64,000 bases of DNA from Rhizobium sp. Q54. Lineage in GTDB: Bacteria; Pseudomonadota; Alphaproteobacteria; Micropepsales; Micropepsaceae. The stretch is taken from assembly GCA_945882615.1 (NCBI GenBank), contig CAMCWK010000005.1, positions 1-64,000 of the forward strand, in the 5' to 3' direction. The notes below the pieces were generated by a model. The model made no database searches. It was given only the letters and a program-made list of their open reading frames with translations, and was not told where the DNA came from. Position numbers and translations under genes: made by a program. This document shows, piece by piece, positions 44,311-52,438 of the stretch. Position 1 is the first letter of the stretch. Each line of letters opens with the position of its first letter.

Positions 44311-44512
44311 GTTCCCCCGCGGTTAAACGTCCCGAAAAGCACTGTTGCACAAGGAAAAGGCGGGCGAAAGCCGAGCGGCGCAAATCGCTGCGCAAATCCC
44401 TCAAATGCGCGGCTTGCGCCGCGGTCCAGCACGAATTAAAGCAACTGACCCAACCCAATATGGCGCAAATCGTCAGCGGCTCGAAAGCGGCTGGCCCCCA
44501 ATCAGGACGTTC

Positions 44513-45421
44513 ATGGCATACGGTACGGTCAAGTTCTTCAATGTCGCTAAGGGCTTCGGTTTTATTACGGCGGATGAAGGGGGCAAGGATGTGTTCGTCC
44601 CGGCGGCCTCCATTGCGGCAGCGAAAATTGCCGGCCTGAAAACGGGCCAGCGCGTCTCGTTCGAATCCGAGCCGGACAAGAAGGGCCCCAAGGCCGTCAA
44701 TCTGCAGGTGATTGCGGCCGCGGAAGCGCCAGCAGTGGAAAAGCGCACGCCCGACGCGCCTCCCAGAGAACAGGGCAAGCCCCGCCTGACAGTGTATCTG
44801 GATTCTTCCTCGGACGAAGCCTGTGACGTGCTCGCCGAGCTTCGCGAGAGCGGACATGATCCCCATGTGGTGGACTATATCGTCACCCCACCCGCTGGGA
44901 CCGAGCTGCGCCGTCTTTCCATGCTTCTGCGCGACAGCAATCAGAGTCTGGTGCGCAAATACGATCCGCTGTTCATGGCGTTACAGCTGGACGACAGGTT
45001 CATCAGCGACACCGAATTCTGGGGTGCGATCCACGAGCATCCGATTTTGATAAATGGCCCGGTGGTGGCGACCCAGACCCAGGCGCGGCTTTGCCATTCG
45101 GCGGACGCCGTTGAATCGTTCATGACCGCCATGTCATCGGGCATCTCCGTGGCTGCCAAGCCCAAGGGTCTGTCGGAACGCTTGCTGCAACTGGTTTCCG
45201 GCGGCACCGTGCCGCCGCGCATTGCAGAGCCCCCCGCCGAAAAGCCGGAGCGCAAACCGGTCGAAAAAACGGTCGATGTCAAAGTGGCCGCGAAGGCCTC
45301 GAGCAAGGCCACTGTCCCGGCCAAGCCGAAGGCGGCCGTGAAAGCCAAGGTGGCAGCCAAAGCCAAACCGCCGGCCAAACCCAGCCCCAAGACGGCCAAG
45401 AAGCCCGCGAAGAAAAAGTAA
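44513..45421 (+). CDS. Cold-shock domain fused to inactive ArsC-like domain and Lys-rich tail
   Basis: 302-residue three-part protein. Residues 1-67 are a cold-shock domain (RNP1 KGFGFI 13-18, RNP2 VFVP 27-30) that binds single-stranded nucleic acid. Residues 91-205 match the ArsC/Spx fold (REL... HPILINGPVV, ARLC). The ArsC catalytic Cys position is Ser100 and the arsenate-binding Arg of the INRP motif is Gly182, so arsenate reduction is not expected; Arg148 and Arg192 are kept. From about 240 the tail is Lys/Ala/Pro-rich like histone H1. The start is the ATG after AGGAC. Likely an RNA or DNA-associated regulator; the partner is unknown. Confidence 0.82.
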   Translation: MAYGTVKFFNVAKGFGFITADEGGKDVFVPAASIAAAKIAGLKTGQRVSFESEPDKKGPKAVNLQVIAAAEAPAVEKRTPDAPPREQGKPRLTVYLDSSSDEACDVLAELRESGHDPHVVDYIVTPPAGTELRRLSMLLRDSNQSLVRKYDPLFMALQLDDRFISDTEFWGAIHEHPILINGPVVATQTQARLCHSADAVESFMTAMSSGISVAAKPKGLSERLLQLVSGGTVPPRIAEPPAEKPERKPVEKTVDVKVAAKASSKATVPAKPKAAVKAKVAAKAKPPAKPSPKTAKKPAKKK

Positions 45422-45430
45422 CGCGGCGCG

Positions 45431-45712
45431 CTAGCGTCCGTCGCTGTTATTCTCGCCGGTGGCCGGCCCCGCAGGCTCGTGCGTCCAAGCAACGGGCGGG
45501 CCGGGGTTGGGGTTTTTGCCGGCTGCTTCAATCTTGGAAATCGCCGGCTGCGCAGGGTTGGGTGATGTGACGGTGCCCGGCTTGGCGGCGCGGGCCTGCG
45601 AATCGACCTCCCATGTTTCCTGCGGCGGGGCGTTGCGCGCGCTTTGCGATTGCGCTAGGGCCGGCAGGGGCAGGACTGAGATGGCAACCGCCAGCAAGAA
45701 TTTCGTGTTCAT
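45431..45712 (-). CDS. Small exported Pro-rich protein
   Basis: 93 residues; signal peptide (MNTKFLLAVAISVLPLPALAQ) then a Pro/Ala/Asn-rich, probably disordered mature part without Cys. No family recognised. Convergent with the cold-shock fusion gene, 9 bp away. The start is at the signal peptide; a longer upstream frame is not supported. Confidence 0.6.
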   Translation of the reverse strand: MNTKFLLAVAISVLPLPALAQSQSARNAPPQETWEVDSQARAAKPGTVTSPNPAQPAISKIEAAGKNPNPGPPVAWTHEPAGPATGENNSDGR

Positions 45713-45909
45713 GGCGTTCTCCTGAGATTTTTCTCCCTTAGCGAACGACCGAGACAGGTCTTTGTGCCGAAGAAGCCGGTCGAGCATTCCAGAAAGCTGG
45801 ACCAGATGAGGGTTGCCTGCCCGGGAACTTTCGTATCGATGAAGCGTTGGAAAAACCCCGGCAATTGAGCCCGCCACAGCACGCCGCATTTTGAGAACTG
45901 GATTTGCAG

Positions 45910-46347
45910 ATGATCTTTCCCGACTTGAATGGATTGCAGATCATTCCGCACCTGACCGCGCTGGCCATCGCCTATGCGCTCGCCTTTCCGATCGGCTGGG
46001 ACCGGGAGAAGGCCGCCCGCAGCGCCGGCCTGCGAACCTTTCCGCTGGTGGCATTGGCGACCTGCGGTTTCGTGCAGGCGACCGAGTCGATGCTGGCGGG
46101 TTCGCCCGAAGCCCTTGCGCGTATTATTGAAGGCCTGATCGTGGGCATTGGCTTTGTGGGCGGCGGCGCTATCCTGAAGAACAACACATCGGTGCATGGC
46201 ACGGCCACGGCGGCCAGCATCTGGGCCACCGGCGCTATCGGCACCGCGGTGGGCGTGGGCACGCTCGATGTCGCGATCGCAATCGCGGTGATGACGTTCC
46301 TGACTCTCAAGCTGCTGCCGATCCTGAAAGACAAGAAAGACGACTGA
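45910..46347 (+). CDS. MgtC/SapB-family membrane protein
   Basis: 145 residues with about four to five TM helices. MgtC signature: LAFPIGWDREKAARSAGLRTFPLVALATCGF and GLIVGIGFVGGGAILK. The large cytoplasmic C-domain of virulence MgtC is absent, so this is the short housekeeping form, linked to acid or magnesium-limitation response in other bacteria. Starts at ATG 45910. Confidence 0.88.
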   Translation: MIFPDLNGLQIIPHLTALAIAYALAFPIGWDREKAARSAGLRTFPLVALATCGFVQATESMLAGSPEALARIIEGLIVGIGFVGGGAILKNNTSVHGTATAASIWATGAIGTAVGVGTLDVAIAIAVMTFLTLKLLPILKDKKDD

Positions 46348-46425
46348 AGCAGCCGGGAATTCATCGTTTTTCCGCAATTATGTGGTCGGTAAATACTGAG
46401 GCGGACGGCCTTTTCGGCGGTCTCG

Positions 46426-46542
46426 ATGGGCTATATAGGTTCGTTGAGCCATATCGGCTTTGACAATGACATCGCCCGGATTACCACCAACGTGCTGCGC
46501 CGCTTCGCCAATCCCCAGCTTCAAGATGCCGTAAATGTTTGA
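46426..46542 (+). CDS. Very short ORF overlapping terB start, doubtful
   Basis: A 38-residue frame (MGYIGSLSHIGFDNDIARIT...) ends by overlapping the next gene by 8 bp. It might be a remnant or a leader peptide. Nothing shows expression. Recorded because it fills the gap between mgtC and terB. Confidence 0.25.
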   Translation: MGYIGSLSHIGFDNDIARITTNVLRRFANPQLQDAVNV

Positions 46543-46981
46543 TCAGTTGATGCGCATGCTCAAGGCGCCGCAGCCCGAGCGCCTCCCGGATTTGCGTCTG
46601 TCGGTGGCGGTGCTGCTCCTGGAGGCGGCGCGCCAGGACGACCAGTTCGATTCCCATGAGCGCGCGGTGATCGCGCAGTTGCTGACGCGCAAGTTCGACC
46701 TGACGGAGCAGGAATGCGGCGCGCTGCTGGAAGCCGGCGAAGTGCGCGCCGCCCAGATGGTGCAGCTGCATGGCCATACCAGCGCCGTGTTCGAGCAGAT
46801 GGCGCCGGAAGAGCGCATCCACCTGGTCGAGATGCTGTGGGAGGTGGCCTATGCCGATGGCGTGCTGGATCCGGAGGAAGATCTGCTGATCCGCCGTGTC
46901 GCCGGACTGATCCATGTCACCGACCGCGAGCGCGTGCTGGCGCGTCAGCAGGTGCTAGCGCGGCTAGGACGAAGCCTGTGA
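46535..46981 (+). CDS. TerB-family tellurite-resistance-like protein
   Basis: 148 residues, all helical, with the TerB pattern (VLLLEAARQDDQFDSHERAVI and EVAYADGVLDPEEDLLIRRVAGLI). The Asp/Glu in both repeats is the TerB metal-binding hallmark. Stand-alone TerB proteins are widespread and seldom tied to tellurite. Overlaps the next gene by GTGA, giving translational coupling with an NHL propeller. Confidence 0.85.
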   Translation: MFDQLMRMLKAPQPERLPDLRLSVAVLLLEAARQDDQFDSHERAVIAQLLTRKFDLTEQECGALLEAGEVRAAQMVQLHGHTSAVFEQMAPEERIHLVEMLWEVAYADGVLDPEEDLLIRRVAGLIHVTDRERVLARQQVLARLGRSL

Positions 46982-48069
46982 CGCATCGCCTGACCCGGCG
47001 CGGAATGATTGGCGCGGGCGCAGGACTTGCTTTGCTGCCCTCGTCGGCCTTTGGCGCTTCCGGGCAGGTCTTTACTGTGATCGGGACCGGCATGGCCGGG
47101 TTTGCCGTTGATGGTGAGCTCGCCGGAAAGGCCAGGATCAATGATCCGTTCGGCGTGTTGTTCGGTCCGGACGACGCGCTTTATTGGGCCGATTTTGGCA
47201 GCGACCGGGTGCTGAAGCTGAAATCCGGGCTGGTTTCGGTGGTGGCGGGCAATGGCGAGAAGGGCCATGCCGGCGATGGCGGGCCGGCCTGGGCGGCGCG
47301 GCTCAGCGCGCCGCACGAAATCCGCTTCGACAGCAGGGGCAACATGCTGATCGCCGAACGTGACAGTCACGTCGTTCGAATCATGGATACCCGCAGCGGC
47401 ATCATTTCCACCCTGGCGGGAACCGGCGCTCCCGGCTTTGGCGGCGATGGTGGCCCGTCGGTCAGCGCGCAGCTGCGCCAGCCCCACAGCATCGCGCTGG
47501 ACAGCAGCGACAATCTTTATATCTGCGACATTCAGAACAATCGCGTGCGCCGCCGTTATGCCGCGACCGGCCTTCTCACCACCTTTGCCGGAAATGGCGA
47601 AACGGCGGACACACCCGATGGCGCGCCGCTGCAAGCGCCGTTGCACGGGCCGCGCTCAATCGATATCGGGCCGGACGGTACGATCTATCTGATCCTGCGT
47701 GAAGGCAATAAGGTCTACAGCATCGCGCCCGGCCAGGGCGTTCTGCGCCATATCGCTGGCACCGGCGAGAAGGGTTACAGCGGCGATGGCGGCCCGGCCC
47801 GCGATGCCAAATTCAATGGCCCCAAAGGCGTAGCTTATGCGCCCGATGGCAGCCTCTATATCTCCGACACCGAAAACCATGTCATCCGCAAAGTCTCGCT
47901 GCGCGAGGGTGCGATCTCGACCGTGCTGGGAACGGGGATGCGGGGCGACGGGCCGGATGGCGATCCGCGCAATTGCGCTCTGGCGCGCCCGCACGGCGTG
48001 ACAGTGCAGGGCGGCCTGCTCTATATCGGGGATTCAGAAAATCATCGCATCCGGGCGCTGCGAATCTAG
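46978..48069 (+). CDS. Exported NHL-repeat beta-propeller protein
   Basis: 363 residues from a GTG that overlaps the terB stop. Tat-type leader TRRGMIGAGAGLALLP. The mature part is made of six NHL repeats (e.g. INDPFGVLFGPDDALYWADF, LSAPHEIRFDSRGNMLIAE, NGPKGVAYAPDGSLYISDTEN) linked by G-rich turns (GTGEKGYSGDGGPA). These are propeller binding modules or lyases; here catalytic residues are not evident. Coupled to TerB. Confidence 0.85.
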   Translation: MTHRLTRRGMIGAGAGLALLPSSAFGASGQVFTVIGTGMAGFAVDGELAGKARINDPFGVLFGPDDALYWADFGSDRVLKLKSGLVSVVAGNGEKGHAGDGGPAWAARLSAPHEIRFDSRGNMLIAERDSHVVRIMDTRSGIISTLAGTGAPGFGGDGGPSVSAQLRQPHSIALDSSDNLYICDIQNNRVRRRYAATGLLTTFAGNGETADTPDGAPLQAPLHGPRSIDIGPDGTIYLILREGNKVYSIAPGQGVLRHIAGTGEKGYSGDGGPARDAKFNGPKGVAYAPDGSLYISDTENHVIRKVSLREGAISTVLGTGMRGDGPDGDPRNCALARPHGVTVQGGLLYIGDSENHRIRALRI

Positions 48070-48070
48070 T

Positions 48071-49072
48071 TCAGGCCAATCGTTCGCGCATCCGGTCCAG
48101 CAGGCCGACCTGTTCGCGCACCCGGCCGCCATATTCGCGGTTGAGAGCGGCGATCAAGAAGCATACCAGCGCCGCGGCCACGCTGCCGAACACCGAAAGC
48201 ATCGGCTTGCCGTCCGCCATCTGGACATAGAACGCGGCCAGCACGGGCGTGAGCCACAGCCACCACAGGAAACGGCGCAACTGCTGGCGGCGCACCAGTT
48301 CGCGCTGGAAAAGGGCGCGCAAGGAGACGAAATCGGCCGCCACTGGCAAGATGCGGGGCGTACCGTGCAACAGTAGATAGAAGGCCACCAGCAGGTACAG
48401 GCCGGTCAGCGCGATGGCGAGGGTGGCGGGCAGGGTGAAAAAGGCAAAGCCCGCGACCGCGGTCAGTGCGGCGCCTTCCACGATATTGTGCCAGCGGGCG
48501 CGTCGGGTGAAGGCGCGGTAGCTGTCCGCCAGTTCCTGCGCCGACTGGTCTTCGGCGGTGATCCAGGCGCGGCGGTCGCCATCCAGGATCAACCCGGTGC
48601 GAAACAGGCCCATCAGCGGCGACAGCATCAGGCCGGCGAACAGCAGGCTGGTGCCGGCGGGGCGGTCGGGATGGATGACCATGTCCGTGCTGATGGACAT
48701 CACCTGCAGGAAGGCGAGCGCCACTGAGGCTACCAGGATGGCGGTGCGCATGGCGCGGCGCGGGCAGGGGCGCGCGGCTTCCTGATAAGCGTCGCGCAGC
48801 ATCAGCACCGGCAGCAGCGCGAAAGCCGCCGCTTCCCCCAGGCAGAAACAGCCCAACGACACCTGCAACAGCATGACAGGAAGATTGAGGTTGCGCCGCA
48901 TCTGGCTGAACACCACCAGAGGCACGGTGCGCAGGGCTTCCACCGCATACTGCCGGGGCGAGGTATAGGTCTCCCACAGATCGCCCGCCACCGCCTCGCG
49001 CGCGCAAGGCGGGATCAGTGCCAGCACGATCTTTGCCAGCCATGGCGGCGGCGTCAGCGCGGAGGCTTCCAT
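48071..49072 (-). CDS. Polytopic membrane protein, PadR-operon member
   Basis: 333-residue protein with about six TM helices. No signature of a known transporter. Overlaps the upstream PadR gene by 19 bp, which makes it the natural PadR target. PadR operons often encode small-molecule exporters or permease-like proteins; that function is inference. Confidence 0.7.
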   Translation of the reverse strand: MEASALTPPPWLAKIVLALIPPCAREAVAGDLWETYTSPRQYAVEALRTVPLVVFSQMRRNLNLPVMLLQVSLGCFCLGEAAAFALLPVLMLRDAYQEAARPCPRRAMRTAILVASVALAFLQVMSISTDMVIHPDRPAGTSLLFAGLMLSPLMGLFRTGLILDGDRRAWITAEDQSAQELADSYRAFTRRARWHNIVEGAALTAVAGFAFFTLPATLAIALTGLYLLVAFYLLLHGTPRILPVAADFVSLRALFQRELVRRQQLRRFLWWLWLTPVLAAFYVQMADGKPMLSVFGSVAAALVCFLIAALNREYGGRVREQVGLLDRMRERLA

Positions 49073-49401
49073 GCCAGCCCCCCAAGGCTTTGCGCGATGG
49101 CTTCATAAAGTGTGCGGGCGGCCTTCGCCGATTCCCGCAAGGCCTGCTGGCCGGATTTTTCCAGCCGGTAGTGGCGACGCGAACGGCCGCCCCGTTCCGG
49201 CGTGGGTTCGGACAGCCAGGAGGCGATCAATCCCTTGTCTTCCATCCGGTCCAGCGTGGCATAGACCGCGCCGCGCGTGACCTTTTTGGGTTTTGAGAGC
49301 TCTTCGACCTTGGCATGGACGGTGACGCCATAGGCATTGTCGCCCAGCGCCAGGACGGCGGTGAGGACGATCTGCTCGAATTGGCCCAGCGAGTCCACCA
49401 T
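49054..49401 (-). CDS. PadR-family transcriptional repressor
   Basis: 115 residues: winged helix with the PadR core LTAVLALGDNAYGVTVHAKVEE, VTRGAVYATLDRMEDKGLI and a basic wing RGGRSRRHYRLEKSG. The start at 49401 is chosen by the usual PadR start (LGQFEQIVL). Upstream is a very AT-rich stretch (49404-49425), the likely promoter/operator. PadR proteins repress in the absence of an aromatic or toxic effector. Confidence 0.88.
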   Translation of the reverse strand: MVDSLGQFEQIVLTAVLALGDNAYGVTVHAKVEELSKPKKVTRGAVYATLDRMEDKGLIASWLSEPTPERGGRSRRHYRLEKSGQQALRESAKAARTLYEAIAQSLGGLAWKPPR

Positions 49402-49492
49402 TTGATATACAACGTAAATATTATTCCGTTGGATGGTCAAGCCCCACATTTCCCTGTTAAGACATCGGTCGAACCTATCGCCGGATACACGC

Positions 49493-50461
49493 GTGTCGCC
49501 TCTTTCCATTCTCGATCTCACGCCCATCAAGCAGGGCGGCAGCGTCGCGGCGACGTTCCGCGAAACCCTCGAACTGGCGCGGCATGCCGAGACGCTGGGC
49601 TATCACCGCTATTGGCTGGTGGAGCATCACAACACGGCCGGTGTCGCGGGCTCTGCCACCGCGGTGGTGATCGGCCATGTTGCCGCAAACACCAGCAAGA
49701 TACGCATCGGTGCCGGGGGCATCATGCTGCCCAATCACGCGCCGCTGATGGTGGCCGAACAGTTCGGCACGCTGGCGGCGCTCTATCCGGGGCGCATCGA
49801 CCTGGGGCTGGGGCGCGGTATCAACAGCGATCCTGCCACCATGCAGGCGCTGCGGCGCATCCCCGGCGATATGGAAGAATTTCCCCGCGACGTGCAGGAG
49901 CTTCTGTCTTATCTGCGCGCCGCCGCGCCGGGGCAGGCGGTACGCGCCGTGCCGGGCGAGAATTCCAATGTCCCGGTCTGGATCCTGGGCACCAGCCTGG
50001 GCGGGGCGCAGCTGGCCGCGACCCTGGGCCTGCCTTTTGCCTTTGGATCGCATTTCGCGCCTGACCAGCTGGATGTGGCCTTGGCGGCCTATCGCGGGCG
50101 TTTCATCCCTTCGGCGCAAAACGCGAAGCCGCAAGTGATGCTGTCGGTGGCCGTGGTCTGCGCCGATACGGACCAGGAAGCGCAGTTTCATTTTTCATCG
50201 GCGCAGCAGGTCAGCGATGGCCCGCTGCCGCCGCCGATCCCGGACTATGAACAGAAGATCGATCCGCAGCGGCTGGCCCTGATCCGAAAGGTCATGCGCC
50301 ATTCCCTGGTCGGCTCACCCGACACGGTGGGCAAGGGGCTGGCGGAATTCATCGCGCGCTACAAGCCCGACGAGGTGATCGTCACCTCGCAGATCTTCGA
50401 TCATGCCGCACGGATGAAATCGTTTGAACTGCTGAGCAGGATTCACCCGCCCGGGAGTTAG
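49493..50461 (+). CDS. LLM-class flavin-dependent oxidoreductase
   Basis: 322 residues from a GTG; an in-frame ATG at 49433 would add a charged, unconserved lead. Luciferase-like monooxygenase TIM barrel: LSILDLTPIKQGG, YHRYWLVEHHNTAGVAGS, IRIGAGGIMLPNHAPL and GRIDLGLGRGIN, all typical of the MsnO8-type LLM family. Uses reduced flavin. The substrate is unknown. Convergent with a small lipoprotein gene, overlapping by 4 bp. Confidence 0.88.
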   Translation: MSPLSILDLTPIKQGGSVAATFRETLELARHAETLGYHRYWLVEHHNTAGVAGSATAVVIGHVAANTSKIRIGAGGIMLPNHAPLMVAEQFGTLAALYPGRIDLGLGRGINSDPATMQALRRIPGDMEEFPRDVQELLSYLRAAAPGQAVRAVPGENSNVPVWILGTSLGGAQLAATLGLPFAFGSHFAPDQLDVALAAYRGRFIPSAQNAKPQVMLSVAVVCADTDQEAQFHFSSAQQVSDGPLPPPIPDYEQKIDPQRLALIRKVMRHSLVGSPDTVGKGLAEFIARYKPDEVIVTSQIFDHAARMKSFELLSRIHPPGS

Positions 50462-50688
50462 TTCGACGCCGGCGTCGACGGCGTGGGCGTGTAGGGCCCC
50501 GGACGCATGTCCTGGAACGGCGGCGCGGGCTTGGTGGGATCGTAGGTCTCTGTCCCCACAGTCTGGGGCTTCACCGCCATGGTGCCGCCCGGCTCGTCCG
50601 CATAAGGCGAGCCATTGGGATTGCCGTGCGGGCCCATGCAGGCACCAACAGCGAGGGTGAGGATGATGGCGGCGATCTGAATTTTCAT
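50458..50688 (-). CDS. Small predicted lipoprotein
   Basis: 76-residue frame with lipobox LAVGAC (Cys17) and a Pro-rich mature tail containing three Thr-Pro repeats. Too short and unconserved for a family call. Overlaps the convergent oxidoreductase stop by 4 bp. Confidence 0.55.
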   Translation of the reverse strand: MKIQIAAIILTLAVGACMGPHGNPNGSPYADEPGGTMAVKPQTVGTETYDPTKPAPPFQDMRPGPYTPTPSTPASN

Positions 50689-50803
50689 GGTCTGAATCTA
50701 TCCAATATCCGTGGTCGGGAACAGCCCGGCGGCCATTTGGGTTCCGGGGCCTTGGCAAGCCATACAGGCTAGGAGTTAAATATCCGAAAAATCGGGGGAT
50801 TCA

Positions 50804-52153
50804 ATGAAACGTCTGCTCGCCATCGCACTTCTGGCTTCCGTCCTGCCTGCCACCGCCCAGACCCCGACCCCCGCGCCCACCGCACCCGCGGCCAAGCCCG
50901 CGCCGGCCCCCGATTACAATGCCGGGGGGCTGCCGCGCACCCCCAGCTATGGCACCGTCGAGGGCCAGCCGGTCGACGCCCGTCCCTTTGAAAAGAAGGC
51001 AGACACCCGCCAGTTCCCGGAGCAGACCCGTGCCCCTTACCGCAAGGCCACTGACTTCAAGGTCGAGGTTCTGACCGACAAGCTCTCCGCCGCCTGGGCC
51101 GTGGCGCCGCTGCCGGGCGGCGCAATGCTGATCACCGAGCGCCTGCCGGGCCAGTTCCGCCTGCTGGACAAGGGCATTCTGTCCGCGCCGCTCACCGGGC
51201 TGGAGGGTTTGAAGATCGGCACGCCGATGCTGGCGCTGCTGGATGTGGTGACCGATCCGGACTTCGCGTCCAACCGCACCATCTTTTTCACCTATACCGA
51301 GTATCACGACCGTACCATCGGCAATACGTCCATCGCGCGCGCGGTGCTGGATGTGAACGCCAATGCGATCCGCGACGTGAAGGTGCTGCTCAAGACCCAT
51401 CCCTTCCTGCCCAACGACCAGACCCTGTCGATGGGCACCAAGACCGGCGGGCGCATCGCCATCGGTAAGGATGGTTTTCTCTATGTCAGCATCGGTGATC
51501 GCGACAATGCCGGCAACCGGCCCTGGGGCGTGGCGCAGGTCAACGACACCCATCTGGGCAAGATCGTGCGCATCACCAAGGTCGGCGCGCCCGCCCCCGG
51601 CAATCCCTTTATCGGCGTCGCCGGCGCGCTGCCGGAAATCTGGGCCATCGGCTTTCGCAGCCAGGAAGGCCTGGCCTTCGACGCCAAGGGCACGCTGTGG
51701 CAGACCGAGCACGGACCGCGCGGCGGCGATGAGCTCAACATCATCGAAAAGGGCAAGAATTACGGCTGGCCCGTCATCAGCCATGGCATCGACTATCGCG
51801 GCGCGCCGATTGGCGATGGCGAAGTCGCGAAAGCCGGCATGGAACAGCCGGCCTATTACTGGTCGCCCTCGGTGGCGGTGGCGGGGCTGGCCTTCTATCA
51901 GGGCAAGTCGAATGCCTGGAAAGACAGTGTCTTCATTGGCCTTCTCAACGGGCGCGGTGTTTCCCGCCTGAAGCTGGCGGGCAACAAGGCGGTGGAAGAG
52001 GAAATCCTGCTGAGCGACCGCAAGGCGCGCATCCGCGACGTGCGCATGGGGCTGGATGGTTCGCTTCTGGTCGTGACCGACAGCGGCGGCACTGCGATGA
52101 GCGTCAGCCCGCCCGCGACCGGACAGCTGCTGAAGCTCACGCCCGTCCGATAG
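50804..52153 (+). CDS. Soluble PQQ-dependent sugar dehydrogenase (GSDH family)
   Basis: 449-residue exported protein: signal peptide, a Pro/Ala-rich linker (about 18-36), then a six-bladed propeller of the glucose/sorbosone dehydrogenase type. Motifs: AWAVAPLPGGAMLITERLPG, the loop GGRIAIGKDGFLYVSIGDRD, IWAIGFRSQEGLAFD and WQTEHGPRGGDELNII (calcium and PQQ site). It oxidises an aldose to the lactone. Different fold from the eight-bladed quinoproteins downstream. Confidence 0.88.
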   Translation: MKRLLAIALLASVLPATAQTPTPAPTAPAAKPAPAPDYNAGGLPRTPSYGTVEGQPVDARPFEKKADTRQFPEQTRAPYRKATDFKVEVLTDKLSAAWAVAPLPGGAMLITERLPGQFRLLDKGILSAPLTGLEGLKIGTPMLALLDVVTDPDFASNRTIFFTYTEYHDRTIGNTSIARAVLDVNANAIRDVKVLLKTHPFLPNDQTLSMGTKTGGRIAIGKDGFLYVSIGDRDNAGNRPWGVAQVNDTHLGKIVRITKVGAPAPGNPFIGVAGALPEIWAIGFRSQEGLAFDAKGTLWQTEHGPRGGDELNIIEKGKNYGWPVISHGIDYRGAPIGDGEVAKAGMEQPAYYWSPSVAVAGLAFYQGKSNAWKDSVFIGLLNGRGVSRLKLAGNKAVEEEILLSDRKARIRDVRMGLDGSLLVVTDSGGTAMSVSPPATGQLLKLTPVR

Positions 52154-52162
52154 GTCGCCGGC

Positions 52163-52429
52163 TCAGTCGCGTGCGTAGCAGGCCGGATTGTCGGCCTGGG
52201 TCATGCGGGTCACGCATTCGGTATTTTTCGACTGAAAGGCATAGCCTTTCTGCGCCATGCAGATCAGCATCTGGCGGTGTTCGTGCACGTCGATGATGTC
52301 ATCTTCCCGGTGCGGAGCGCTGTCCATGATCTGGCCATGGCATGTCGTGATGTCCGCCCGCGCGGGCGCGTGACGGTCACAACCGGTAAGGCCGAGCGCC
52401 ACCAGCGCTATTGCGTATCTTGCTAGCAT
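52163..52429 (-). CDS. Small Cys-rich lipoprotein, family A copy 2
   Basis: 88 residues; lipobox LGLTGC, then TTCHGQIMD, ICMAQKGYAF, TECVTRM and DNPACYARD with an EHR motif. The four Cys and the EHR motif match the gene at 30303-30599. Mature region of about 70 residues; no name known. Lies between the sugar dehydrogenase and the first of two quinoproteins. Confidence 0.75.
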   Translation of the reverse strand: MLARYAIALVALGLTGCDRHAPARADITTCHGQIMDSAPHREDDIIDVHEHRQMLICMAQKGYAFQSKNTECVTRMTQADNPACYARD

Positions 52430-52438
52430 TCGCCTGGA

